From Zarea fungicola (taxonomy: Eukaryota; Ascomycota; Sordariomycetes; Hypocreales; Cordycipitaceae), in NCBI GenBank assembly GCA_900169235.1, contig FWCC01000248.1, positions 18,497 to 82,496 of the forward strand: a stretch of 64,000 bases of DNA, read 5' to 3'. Under the pieces are notes generated by a model. The model was not told the DNA's origin. It did no database searches and was given only the letters and a program-made list of their open reading frames with translations. Numbering within the stretch: position 1 is the stretch's first letter; the number at the start of each line of letters is the position of its first letter. A program made the position numbers and the translations under genes. Shown here piece by piece: positions 1 through 10,370 of the stretch.

Positions 1-1002
1 CGGCACGACCACGTCGTCTACCAAGTCCTGTGAGACTGTTATGGGCTGCTCCCTCAGTGTGTCCGACTCCACCACCTTCGAAGTCGGCACGCAGACAGCT
101 GCGCCGATCGGTACCTGGCGCAAGGAGAGATGGGACACAGCCACCAGGGGAGTCGACTTCACCAACTCAGTCCTCGAAGCGGTATCATCCGAGCTGGCCC
201 GCCAAGAGGCCGCTGGCGACGGGACCACCCTCGAGGTCACGCAGGGCCCAACGGCAGGACCTACGTGCGGCGGTGCAAGCACCGCGTGCGGCGGCACCGT
301 CTGCTCCGGCTACTGGTGCACGCCAATGCCAAGGGGCCTCCCGCCGGGGTACCAGGACCCCAAGGACCCCAACTCTGGCGGCTACGAGGCGCCGACCAAG
401 ACCATTGGCACGAGCGAGCCCCCTACCGGACCCCCTACCGGATCGCCCACGACGCCGCTGGAGCGCGGGCCCATCAAGTGCTTCGACGAGAGCGACTTCC
501 CTGGCCACGCCGACCTCCAGTCGGGTGCCCAGGATGGCTTTTCGAAGCAGTTTAGCGGCCTGCGCTCGGGCAGCGACGACCTCATTGGCCCTGGCGACGC
601 GCCCGTCTACCACCGCTACACGGACGGCCATGGCGTCAATTACGACTACGAGTGCAGGTGGGTTGACGGATGCAAGACAACCAAGGACAAGATGAGCTTT
701 CAGTTCCCCATTGGCGGGGGCAGCTTGATTACTGCATACCTGCTAGTGAGAGAGGATTTTACAAAGTGTGAGTGACTCCCCTTCCATTTTACCTTTTTTA
801 TGTAAACAGATGAAGGAAACTGACCATACAACTAGGTAATAACGGCGGCGTCGGTGGCCAATGCCAAGTCGGATGTCTACTGTATACTTTCAAAGGCGGA
901 CTGGGAGATGCACCAGTTGATCCTTGTAAGAAGTTCGACTGCAGTACATGCGATTCAATAGGGGACCCACCGCAATGTCGAACGTGCTGTCACATTGGGT
1001 GA
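1..1002 (+). CDS. Class V (GH18) chitinase, C-terminal part, 5'-truncated by window edge
   Basis: Open from base 2 with no start codon visible, so this is the 3' end of a longer gene. Exon 2-767, intron 768-835 (GTGAGT...ACTAG), exon 836-1002 (stop TGA 1000-1002). The protein has a Thr/Ser/Cys-rich linker (TKSCETVMGCSLSVSD) and then the region CFDESDFPGHADL ... GPGDAPVYHRYTDGHGVNYDYE ... CNNGGVGGQCQVGC. That is the Cys-rich C-terminal domain seen behind GH18 catalytic domains in large secreted fungal chitinases (subgroup C, often labelled killer-toxin-alpha-like). The catalytic GH18 DxxDxDxE region lies upstream, outside the window. Expected role: extracellular chitin hydrolysis in mycoparasitism, insect or nematode attack, or wall remodelling. 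The family call comes from recall of C-terminal domain conservation, not from a search. Confidence 0.75.
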
Positions 1003-1221
1003 GGTGACGATGTAAATGGTTTTTGATATCAATATAGCCGAGCATAGTCTGTGAACAGTAGGGATTGTTTGCTGGTGCATTTACTATATGAACAGTATTT
1101 ACCAACTATAAAGAATGTACGGGTCTTCTTGGCTGATTTGTACATTTTTTTGTCGTGCCTTTTTAAGGCTTTTTGTATTGTTAGTGTCGCGGCCAAAAGT
1201 CAAGTCTTAGTCCATCCAGCC

Positions 1222-2616
1222 TTATAATCCTAGCAACAGTTTGACTTGTGCAACCAGTGGTCCAACTGGTTTGCCCAGCAGATCAAGAAGTGCGTCCAAC
1301 AGGAACTTTGGCAAAATTTCAAGCGCGGCGAGATCGAGAATAGACGAGAACACGGTCTTCCTGGAGCATCCACTCCTCTGGGCGCCGTTCATTGTCTGAA
1401 TAAGCCACTGAAGAGCCTTGGGCGCCGCCAAAATCGCCAAGCTTCCGTGGTCAGACTGCTGATCCCGTTGGTACTGGATTGTCGCACCGGCTGCACAGTA
1501 CTTGTCCACCAGAGCATCCGTCTCGGCTACAGGGCTGATTTCATCTCCTACAGACTTGTAAAGAAACATTGGAATTTTCGGCGTGTCGCCAAAACCCAGG
1601 GCGTTTTCGCTTATAATTTTCTTAGCAACGGGGTTTGTGTAGACCAGGTTGCGATCATCAAACATGCCAATAATGTCCTCATTTTGGAACTCGGCCGAGT
1701 CTGCGTCCAGGCACTGGCTGCGCACCGAGAAGAACTTGTCCCGATACTGGGGAAGGAGGTGCTGGTTGACGACGGGCACGAGCTCTGGGTACTGATTCAT
1801 GAGTCCCACCACACCGGTCGGGATCAGTCCCGCATGGGACTGTCCATTGATGGACGTCACGACGGTTGTGATGTTGGGCACTGATCCGCCCACGGCCGCA
1901 CCGGCAATGGCCAGCTCTGGGGCATACGAGGGCTGCAGCTCCGCCGCCCACATCGAGGCCAGACTTCCGCCAGAGTAACCCCACATGGCCACGGTCGGCT
2001 TCTTGCTTATGCCCGTAAAAGAGTTTGAGTTGATGGCGGCCCGAATGCCATCCAGGACGGCATGGCCCGCCAGCTTGTTGGCCAGGAATGCGGCGTTGGG
2101 GCCCAGAAAATCCGGCGCGATGACGACCCAGCCCTGCTCCAGGGCTCCCTCCACCAGGAGAAGCTCTGATTCCGTAGTCATGGTTCCCTTGTCGGGGCCC
2201 GTTGCGTGCGCAAACTGAAACGCATAAGAGGGCGCGCAGTTGATGTACGCAGCATCTTCCGCCACTTGGTACGAGAGAACCTTTGTCATGTCCGCATTGT
2301 GAGGCACAAGTACAGTGAGGACAGTTGCAGTGGCATTGCCAAGGCTGTCAGTGGTCCGATACAGAATCTGATATGTGGCATCAAGATTCAGCGGGTCGAA
2401 TCCAAAAGCGGCGATTTTGGCAGGAGGCGGGCGGTGCCGCAATATCGTGCCTGGTGCCACTTGCTCGAGACCGTCCGGGACAACATAGAATGGGTCGTCG
2501 CTTGGCTGCACGGTTGTGGCGCGATCGTAAAGAGGTGCGGGAATCGGCGGGGCAGCGGCGATGAGCGACGCCAGTGCCGTGGCAGTCACGAAAGCCTTGG
2601 TTAGAAATTGAACCAT
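1222..2616 (-). CDS. Secreted lipase, fungal secretory lipase (LIP) family
   Basis: Single-exon gene of 464 aa from ATG 2616. An in-frame ATG at 2703 would put 29 polar residues before the signal peptide, so the inner start is preferred because it places a hydrophobic signal peptide (about residues 1-21, ending AAAP) at the N terminus. It is an alpha/beta hydrolase of the secretory lipase family (type: Candida LIPs, C. antarctica lipase A). Visible catalytic elements are GYSGG with nucleophile Ser215, Asp358 in SVGDEISP and His390 in SDHGS. Length fits the family (about 450-470 aa). Role: extracellular hydrolysis of triacylglycerols or other esters. Three or more N-x-S/T sites suggest glycosylation. 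The neighbouring genes are also secreted hydrolases. Confidence 0.88.
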   Translation of the reverse strand: MVQFLTKAFVTATALASLIAAAPPIPAPLYDRATTVQPSDDPFYVVPDGLEQVAPGTILRHRPPPAKIAAFGFDPLNLDATYQILYRTTDSLGNATATVLTVLVPHNADMTKVLSYQVAEDAAYINCAPSYAFQFAHATGPDKGTMTTESELLLVEGALEQGWVVIAPDFLGPNAAFLANKLAGHAVLDGIRAAINSNSFTGISKKPTVAMWGYSGGSLASMWAAELQPSYAPELAIAGAAVGGSVPNITTVVTSINGQSHAGLIPTGVVGLMNQYPELVPVVNQHLLPQYRDKFFSVRSQCLDADSAEFQNEDIIGMFDDRNLVYTNPVAKKIISENALGFGDTPKIPMFLYKSVGDEISPVAETDALVDKYCAAGATIQYQRDQQSDHGSLAILAAPKALQWLIQTMNGAQRSGCSRKTVFSSILDLAALEILPKFLLDALLDLLGKPVGPLVAQVKLLLGL

Positions 2617-3342
2617 GATAAGCCGGGTGCCGTTTGGGTCTGGGGAGAAGCACAGGGGGTAAAAGGCAGCTGGGCTTTTCTCTGGCTTGGATCCGGACAG
2701 CACTCATCATCCTTGATCTGGGGCGAACCGACTTCAAATACTCTTCTCCTCCTGTCTGAGAATGGGCGGTTAGACGGTGGGCCATCACCGAGGTTTCATC
2801 GCGTAGGCAACTTTTACGGAAGCCAGCTGACTTTCCTTGCATACATAGCCTCATTTTTGGGGGGAACTTTAGTAGATGCCCCATTGTCTTTTGAGACGTA
2901 ACCAGCCATACGAGCAAACAAAGAAACAACCCGCGAGACAACGGGTGGGTCGGGAGGCTACAATGCCGAGAATTTGGATCGGCGGGGACGATGGATTTGT
3001 GGCTGATTCAGCTCGTGGAAGAGATGCATGGCGAGTTGTGCGGGGAACCAGATCGGGATTTTTCTAGCTCCCGGTAGCTGCATTGAAGTGAGTGTTCCCG
3101 AGGTATCTTTCGACATTGCTCTGGGTATGATTGGCTGCAGCGTATGGACATGCGTCTTCCTACAGTAAGAATGATTTACGTTCGCACAAGCCCATCACAT
3201 GGTAACTAGGTGCGGCTTTGTTGCGCAAGCAGTCGGAATAGCGCCGGCTCTCGAGTCATACAGAAATGCGAATGGCACATTGACGGTGCACAGGAAACTA
3301 CCTGAATTCGGTGCTAGCCAAATTGGGGTTTCAACTAACTAT
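2617..3342. other. Intergenic: lipase 5' region and tail of the lyase gene
   Basis: About 0.7 kb between the lipase start and the stop of the polysaccharide lyase gene, both on the minus strand. It should hold the lipase promoter and 5'UTR plus the 3'UTR/terminator region downstream of the lyase. Only short ORFs without recognisable protein character are present on either strand. Confidence 0.5.
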
Positions 3343-4098
3343 CTAGTTATGAACTACCTGAATGCTGGCAATGCGGACCTCAGAGCTTGCGCCAGTCTTG
3401 CCTTGGTTGTAGTTTCCCGCCTTGAAGTAGCAATCGGGTGACTCCCACTCAAAGGTGCTCAAGACAGTCTTCTTACCGTTGATGGAAATGCTAAGCACGT
3501 TGTTCGAATATGACATCTGGTATTTGAATTGCTGTCCCACAGGGACAGTGCCAAGCTTTGTAATCACCTGGTTGCCATCCTCGTTGGGCTTGACACCAAC
3601 AACAATCTCCCCCTTCTTGCTGTAGTACATCTCGGCCAATGGCTTGCTAGCATCGGCAGCGAAGACTTGGCCAATGGCGGTGCCGTGGCTACCATCATCG
3701 GCGGTAATGACGGTCATTGTCACGTCCAGAGTGTTGGTGCCCGTTGGAGGCCAAGCCGCATTTTGGCCATTGCTTTTGTTGACTTCGCGCAGTTCGGTGC
3801 GGCAGTGTGTGCTGCCAGACGTGGTGGCACAACCAGTGATGGACGGGTTGCCCGGCGCGGTGAGCACAATCTGACCAGTCGACTTGTCGGTAAAGAAAGT
3901 AGGGCCAGTATAACCGTTGCAACCTTGCAGCTGCTTGCTCTTGATAATATCAATACTGCCACTGCTGCCTGTAGGCAGTTGAAGGTTCCAGTAGGATAGG
4001 TCAAAGTTGCCGCCCGGAGCGCAGTTTGGGTTCGCCGCCAGTGTGGGAATGGAAGCAAGCAGCGCCACAGAGGCAAGCGTGCGAATAGCTGAGTTCAT
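3343..4098 (-). CDS. Secreted polysaccharide lyase, alginate-lyase-2 fold (PL7/PL20-like, possible glucuronan lyase)
   Basis: Single exon, 251 aa, with a signal peptide of about 21 residues (ALLASIPTLAANP). It carries the sequence landmarks of the concanavalin-like jelly-roll lyases of PL7 and related families: RTELRE, a Q-V-F triplet in IGQVFAAD where PL7 usually has Q-(I/V)-H, and the C-terminal block YFKAGNYNQ that holds the catalytic Tyr. Fungal members of this size are often PL20 glucuronan lyases, so glucuronan or another polyuronate is as likely a substrate as alginate. Role: beta-elimination of an extracellular uronic-acid polymer. The fold assignment is well supported; the substrate is inference. 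Confidence 0.82.
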   Translation of the reverse strand: MNSAIRTLASVALLASIPTLAANPNCAPGGNFDLSYWNLQLPTGSSGSIDIIKSKQLQGCNGYTGPTFFTDKSTGQIVLTAPGNPSITGCATTSGSTHCRTELREVNKSNGQNAAWPPTGTNTLDVTMTVITADDGSHGTAIGQVFAADASKPLAEMYYSKKGEIVVGVKPNEDGNQVITKLGTVPVGQQFKYQMSYSNNVLSISINGKKTVLSTFEWESPDCYFKAGNYNQGKTGASSEVRIASIQVVHN

Positions 4099-5362
4099 AA
4101 TGATTGAGTTGGAATAAATTTCTGATAAAAACTTGCTGATTTATAAAGTGAAATCACTCGAATTGTTAATCTTCTGCTTCACGGCAAGAGAGGGCAGTCC
4201 CTCGGCGGGTTTTATAGTTTGCTGGACGAGCAAAAGTTAAACCTAGCTTACACGTTTTCTCTCGGATTTTCGCCTGCGCAATGGGCAATGTTCACCACTG
4301 CTGGAGAATATAAATTAAAGTAACGTTGCCGAAAAGCAATCTAACCACGGCTATTTTACAAATGTGATGGTCGTCTGATCCGAATGATCAACTCCTGCTG
4401 CAGTTTTGCTGGTGCCAAGTATACCGAGATGCGCAGTTTAGGTGCAGGAGAATGCCTATTGGTGGAATTTCTTGATGGACGGCATTCACGCGACGACTTA
4501 TGTTGATCTCTTTATATGGTCAGGGTATTTAAGCTTAAAAGACTAAACAGCGGATGAATTTGCGTTAGAGTGCCAAGACGGCAATTCACTGTCGCTGCCA
4601 TAGGTCGAGTAGTTGGGATTTTGACAGCTAATCGGCACAGCAATGTTGAATTTTGTTCATCATGACACGGACGATTCTTGGGGTTGAGTAACAAGCGGGT
4701 TTGTGGCGCATTAATTTGAGGGCAGAGAGAGTCTTCCTCACATTACCAGGCTACTCCGCTGGTCAGCTGCGCTGTAACCAGTCAAACGATGGATGCAACA
4801 GTTTCGTCAATTCAACAAACCTCCTCTTATTATTGAGAGAGGGAAAGGCAGGCTTCGTGGGTTGGATCCAAGACGGAGTTGATATGGGTAGTGTTTCGGG
4901 TGATTGTTCACCGATGTAGACACGCATATGTATAGAATGAACAAAAACCAGCCTGTAGCGATCCAACGCGTGGCCGTCAGCTTTCAGCTTTGGCAATACT
5001 ATTCTGGCTGAGACAGTGGATTCGACCTATTTCGCCAGCGGTGTCTATACCCAATTACAAAATCTAGCGGCCGTCTCGGATTAAATTACTCCCTTTTTTG
5101 TTAAGATTTGACTAAATGGCTCTCAAGACTCGCTACTCCATATGTATGGCAATTTTACCAGATTCACCGTTTAATAGATTAAGTTAGTGCACTTGGTATC
5201 AACTAGGGTACGCCACCACCAGCTACCTACAACTGCTAAATTAATACGCCTTAATTATATTAATAAAAATATAAATAAATAGATAAAAACGAACTTTATA
5301 CATAAAGGAATTTACCTATATTATGTATTATATTATTATACCCTAAGCTAGGCTATGCCTAT
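4099..5362. other. Intergenic, no gene seen
   Basis: Promoter region of the lyase gene followed by about 1 kb without a credible coding region. From about 5050 to 5360 the sequence is strongly AT-rich with many TA steps, unlike the flanking genes, which suggests decayed repeat DNA. Confidence 0.5.
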
Positions 5363-5776
5363 TGTTACATGTAGGGGCCGCCGCTTGTTGCGGCCTCGAG
5401 GCCATAAATAACCGGCCTCAGGTCACTAGTGTTGCAAACGCAAAAAGGCTGAGGCGGCCCAGGAAGAGACTGGTGAGGGAGGTGAGCGGAGTGAGCAATA
5501 GCGATTCGATGAATATATTAACGAGCCGAAGGCCATAGCTAGTCTAGAGAGTTTAGATCNNTACTATTGAGAGCACAGTCTCTTGACGATACTTACTATT
5601 GCACTGTTCTATATAACCTGACTTGCTTCAGAGCATACCCCAACTGTGACTTACGTCGATTAAGCCATCGTTACAATTGGTTACGTGACCTCTCACTTTA
5701 GGCTTCTCGTAAGGCGCCCACGACCAAGTCTCCTTCCCGGGCCACGTTAGCCTTCCTGTATCATGCGTTCGTAACA
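5363..5776. mobile_element. Candidate solo LTR of a retrotransposon
   Basis: A 414-bp segment begins TGTTAC and ends GTAACA, a perfect 6-bp inverted terminal pair of the TG...CA type used by LTRs. It contains a TATA-like CTATATAAC around 5610, consistent with an LTR promoter, and it differs in composition from the AT-rich DNA next to it. Two ambiguous bases (NN at 5560-5561) lie inside, a sign that the assembler had trouble with a repeat here. The 5-bp flanks (CCTAT and CTGTA) do not match, so no target-site duplication supports the boundaries. No gag, pol or second LTR is visible nearby. Orientation unknown. Confidence 0.4.
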
Positions 5777-5913
5777 CTGTAAATGTTTGTTGCTAATAGG
5801 CCAAATATATAGGAAGAAAATCTGTTGAATTAGCAAATGTTAATTAAGGGCATCCTAGGTGGTATGGAACGTACTATGAATCCTTTGATGTATTAGAACT
5901 AATTTCCGTTTTG

Positions 5914-6790
5914 TTAGAGGCGCTTTTCCATCGCTTTATATGCCTCGCGTCGTCTCTTTTGCCAATCAGCCTCGGCGTGTCCATCATCTTCATTTTGGTT
6001 GTTTTCTGTCTGGGTTGCTCCATAGCCGGTAGAACAACTCTCAGGGTTAGCAGCCCTAGGCAATAGAGACTCGGTTTCTTGGATGTCTGACAACGAGTTC
6101 GAGCAAGTGAGCCAGGTGATAGCAGCCCAGGAGGCCAATACGGCAAGAATTGTGCAGCTTAAAATGCTCAATGACAGATCTGAAAGTTCGATAAAATCGG
6201 CAACTCCGGTGTGGTAGGCCGAGACGGTCGACCAAACAGTAATGACGGCTTCAAAAATATGAGCTAGCGCAATGGAACCCTAAAGCAGAAAGGCAGAGGG
6301 ACGCTCGATATCTATGAGACGACTTAGCTAAATACCAAAGATTAAAAAGTATAATAATTGATGAATAATGGCATACTCCCCGACGTTCTAGGCTCTGGTC
6401 ATGACGGCTTTGATGCCAATAATAGCAAGCTGCGCTGCATACGTTGCTTAAAATAAACTGAATGAGACCATGACGAGGTGTTTGCCAGGCCTTGTAGGCC
6501 TTTGCACAGTGTCATCCTTTATGTACTGAAGATAGAAGGTGTCAATTAGAGACGCAATGCCGGAGAAGACGAACACTGCTGCTGGGTAGAAGTAACAGAG
6601 CGTGGCTAGGCCTGAGACGGTTGCCACAGAACTGGCTATTGAGGCGGCACATTATGCACAAACTGACGGACGAAATGAAACCGTCGTTTATGAAGAGAAC
6701 AAGGAAGATGTTGCCCAAAAGGCAAAACTAGCACCATAGTCGACTCTAAGAAATGGTGGTAGGAAGCCAGAGATCTATAGAAAGGGAAGG
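5914..6790 (-). pseudogene. Decayed gene for a multi-spanning membrane protein
   Basis: Read on the minus strand, one frame gives long hydrophobic helices: ATLCYFYPAAVFVFSGIASL (about 6547-6603), HLVMVSFSLF (about 6451-6480), AIIHQLLYFLIF joined by a clean intron acceptor (TTCTGCTTTAG at about 6280-6290) to GSIALAHIFEAVITVWSTV, and ILSCTILAVLASWAAITWL. A polar tail ends at 5914. The frame is broken by TAA at 6448-6450 and TAG at 6388-6390, and upstream by a shift near 6640. Both stops are one C-to-T change away from CAA/CAG (Gln). The family was not recognised; it looks like a five- to seven-TM fungal integral membrane protein. No intact start is visible. Confidence 0.5.
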
Positions 6791-8171
6791 CACAGTAGCC
6801 GAGTCACAAATGAGTAGTAAAAACGAGCAAAGCTCGTGTTTTGCGGTGGCTGGCCCACCACCTATGCTATCCGTAATCCTCGGTCAAAATTTGACTCTCG
6901 CTAGGCAGTTACACAATTCTATTTACTGCTAAGCTTGTTCTTGAAAGTTACACCGCCGGGAGCTAATGATGGCTAAAACAACAGTGTCCACAGACTCAAG
7001 CCTGCCAGATATTCGATTAGTGATACACTGAGTATATATGTACTACTGTAAACTATTCTGTGGGCTCGAAGAAAGTAACCCAGTTAGGCGCCACAGTTTT
7101 GTTAACTCATGTGGGCCGCTGCATTGACAGTTCGCATCTGGTCATCAATCTGTACAAAAAAGTAATCACCACTTCCGGCTAAAGCGCTCTGTACCTCGCG
7201 TCGTTTTCGGAACAGAATCAAGGTCGGATGTGGGTATGGCTGGCAGAGAAAAGTGTGTGACGGTTCCATCAAAGTCTGGATGGCGCCGCCATATGTTAAA
7301 CTGGGTGCTAGCTTTGCTTGCGTAGCCGCTGTACAAGTCCGACAGTTAGTCCGCGGCGTGTTTTTTGCAGAGTTCAACGCACCGCCGCAACAACACTTGC
7401 AACTAGTTTGAGAACTGAGTCGTTTGCACGAGTTAATACAAAAGTAAGGAGCCATCCCCGCTCTAGGGATGACCGATCAGGGGGTAAGAGAGGTGCGGAG
7501 TAACTAAAACGTACATCGTCTTCGCAACGCACTTCCGCTACACACTGACAGGCCTCTTCACTCCTCCGCTCTTCGCAGCCCGAAACAACCGGTCATTTGT
7601 GGTTCCGCAGAAGTTCTACTAAGTCCGTACAGAGACAATGATACGAGACCTACCTGCCAAAGCTTTATCCAGCCCGATATTTTATCCAGTCACCCAACAC
7701 TAGCCTTCAGAGTCACGAAGCGGATCGGATGATCGACCTTGAGCCAGATGTAGCCGCACTACGCCTTTCGTCATTGCTGATTCTGTGCCAATAATGATTA
7801 ATTCAGAGTGCCAACAACTAGGCGTGGTGGAGGAGAGGCAGGGAGGGGCCGGGTTGCCTGACAGACGCTGGTAAAATGTTGTGTGTCAGATTCTTCCGTG
7901 TAGCAAGGTCTGTTAGCGAACCACATCATCATTCATCCTAGTGCATGTCCAGCGCAATTAGACACATAGATAAACTAGGCAATAGTAGATATTGACAGCT
8001 ATAGTAAGGTGCAAGAGAGAGCGGAGGAGCCAGGCGAGCATAACGAAAAAAAAAAAAACCTTTGAGACCCTACTTAATTGGCAGTGGCATCCGAGCCAAC
8101 CTCATTGCTATTACAAAGTATCCCATATTTAAATGGGATTGATGAAGGTGGCTCACCATGACTAGCTTCCA
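6791..8171. other. Gene-poor stretch, nothing recognised
   Basis: About 1.4 kb between the decayed membrane-protein gene and the cupin gene. A 117-codon minus-strand ORF at 7102-7455 is Cys-rich at its start but has no signal peptide, no recognisable domain and no supporting splice context. A 14-base A run lies near 8047. Terminator of the cupin gene is expected near 8100-8170. Confidence 0.4.
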
Positions 8172-8762
8172 CTATGTTGAAACTCTTTGTAAATTCTGCT
8201 CAACGGCTGCCTTGATCATGTCATCAGTGGCGTACTTGTCAATCAATTCCTGCTTCAACCTGCTATGCTTCTCCCCATCCTGACTCTTTATCATTTCAAT
8301 ATCGCTATTCATCAGAGGGTGAGAGTCGCTTAGATCTTCAAACACAGACAGAAAAAGTGCATTCTCTTCGTTAGCGCCGCTGCCAAATTCATGATAGTTT
8401 GCGTCGGCTTGGAGGCCACGCATGATCAGGGCGATGCGCTCAAAACCCAGAGCTGCCGGCTCGAAAGACGTCAAAACTCTGCAGCCATTGGGCCCCGCGA
8501 GAAACTTGTGTGCGGTGTAACGGGGAATTGTTGCTGTCTGCCCAACTTCCAACGCGTACTCCTCCATGGCTGCCGTGTCAAGCACCCCTTCTGGTGCAGT
8601 GATAACAGTCAAAGAACCGGATAGTAACTTGAAGCTTTCCGCGAATAAGGTGTGGTAATGCGGATAGGCGGTCGCTCCCGGGCCTAAGGTAGTGTCGAGA
8701 GCTGAGCGCTTTCCATTATTGAAAAGGCCGGTTTCAACCAAAGTAGGTATCTTATCCGTCAT
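8172..8762 (-). CDS. Cupin-domain protein (small single-domain beta-barrel)
   Basis: Single exon, 196 aa, ATG at 8762. The central part matches the cupin fold: motif 1 PHYHTLFAESFKLLSGSLTV supplies H-x-H and a Glu in the usual spacing for metal binding, and motif 2 is TIPRYTAHKFLAGPNG with a conserved Pro and His. The C-terminal about 60 residues are helical and charged. Cytosolic by absence of a signal peptide. Cupins range from dioxygenases to isomerases and non-enzymatic binding proteins, so no reaction is assigned. It sits alone between repeat-affected stretches and looks intact, about 4 kb from the RiPP locus, so membership in that locus cannot be excluded but is not shown. Confidence 0.75.
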   Translation of the reverse strand: MTDKIPTLVETGLFNNGKRSALDTTLGPGATAYPHYHTLFAESFKLLSGSLTVITAPEGVLDTAAMEEYALEVGQTATIPRYTAHKFLAGPNGCRVLTSFEPAALGFERIALIMRGLQADANYHEFGSGANEENALFLSVFEDLSDSHPLMNSDIEMIKSQDGEKHSRLKQELIDKYATDDMIKAAVEQNLQRVST

Positions 8763-10370
8763 TATCGATGCTTATATAGAGTGGAAGTAAGAGTGAACAC
8801 AGGTAAAAGATATAAGGATAGTATATAGGTATATAAAAGATACCTAAATTATATTTATATTACATTCGTCATGTAAGGATAGGATTACTAGTAAATTGTA
8901 TGGGAGGAATAAAGCCTTTATATAGACGATTAGAAGACTACAATTCTGATGACTTCTGAGAAAACAGCTTTCGGAGCCTTCCGAAGCTGACAAGCAGCTA
9001 GGAAGTTACTGGGGTAAAAAGGACGTAGTTTATAACCAATTAAAGCCCTCCTAGCAATATCTCAGAGAAAACTATTCTATCTTGACCTATAGAGACTACG
9101 CTAAGGCAAGTAGTCCTAACTATGGACCTATCATAGTAGTATTTACTCTCCACTACAAAGTCCACTATATTATAAGTACAGCAAATATATAGAAGGCAAT
9201 AGCCTAATTATAAAGCCAGTAGTTTGCAGGGTTTACCGTCGGTTTAAATGCCGCGTGCCCACTTGGAAGGCTGGGGTTGGGTCTTCAGTCACAGCTTTTA
9301 TAAATTGCGAGCATGGAAATACATGGAGTGGTAAACGGTTACGAAATGCTTTCCCCCATTACCATTCGCCGTACGTTCGTGCTATCAAGTGGCATCTCGA
9401 CTGTAGTATGTTGTCGGCCAAAGAACTTGTTGGAAATCAGATTCCTGATGATTGGTTTTAGAGTAGCTACGCCACCAACTCTGCGGTTATATTGGAAATT
9501 TGTGTTCGCCTGTGCTTACTGTCATGCATAGCCACCTGCTGATTTTAGCCAGCCGACACGTAGTGGGGTACTGAAGACAAACTCGAGCGATTTTTGCCTT
9601 TGAGCTAGTCAGCCTGAGTTGGATAGATAGGGAAGTCAGACCAACAGCGCTAGAGGAGTGTGGAACCATGGGTACGGAAATACTCGGCCGTTTTTTTACG
9701 TGGCGAAACCTTCCCGTGCCGGATTTCTTCCTGCAGGACTTTTACTAGAATCCATATAATGGTAATTAGGTGTTGCGCCAAAATGAGCACATGCATGAGG
9801 TCTTGGTAAAGTATACCTCGTGAGCTGATAGGCGTTGTTGCTTGCTAGCTGCACGCATTGGTAGGTACAAGAGGCTCAGCGCTTGTAGTTACAGCTAAGA
9901 TCGAGTTCCACCTTGGATCGCAGGCGCTCAGCGCTGAAGGCTATCTTGCGGGCAATAGACAACTCAGAATACGATTGAAGTCAGTGGCGACCCTCGATAC
10001 GTCACCGTGCCCTGACATGAGTCAACTCCATGTCAGTTCTCGGCCTTGAAGACCGCTACGAATCAAATTCAATTCAGCATTTAGTACTAGAATCGTTAAC
10101 CATTTAATTTACCATTTCATTACTTCTAGTGGCTACGTCGCATGCCTTACACGATGTTCAGCTGGGATGAAGCAAATCATACCAAAAATTGCACTTTTTC
10201 TTGTGATCCAGCGGACAGTACATAGAGGTGAATATCTATATATGAGGTGTAAAACTGATTTCGTACCAACCCAGTACTAGCAATGGTTACAACACTGCTA
10301 GCGAACAAGGAGTGTAGCAAAACCCAAGAGTAGAGCTGAGCAGCGTGATGCTCTTTGCTGGGGCGACTTC
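8763..10370. other. AT-rich, TA-rich intergenic DNA (decayed repeat candidate), no gene
   Basis: From about 8800 to 9230 the sequence is dense in TATA/ATAG/CTAT strings and has no long ORF, the look of DNA that lost CpA through repeat-induced point mutation. From 9250 to 10370 the composition returns to normal but only short, featureless ORFs occur. Promoter of the cupin gene lies at the left edge. Confidence 0.4.

Noticed and set aside
7102..7455. 117-codon Cys-containing minus-strand ORF
   Set aside because: Cys cluster at the N terminus but no signal peptide and no family resemblance; not enough to call a gene.
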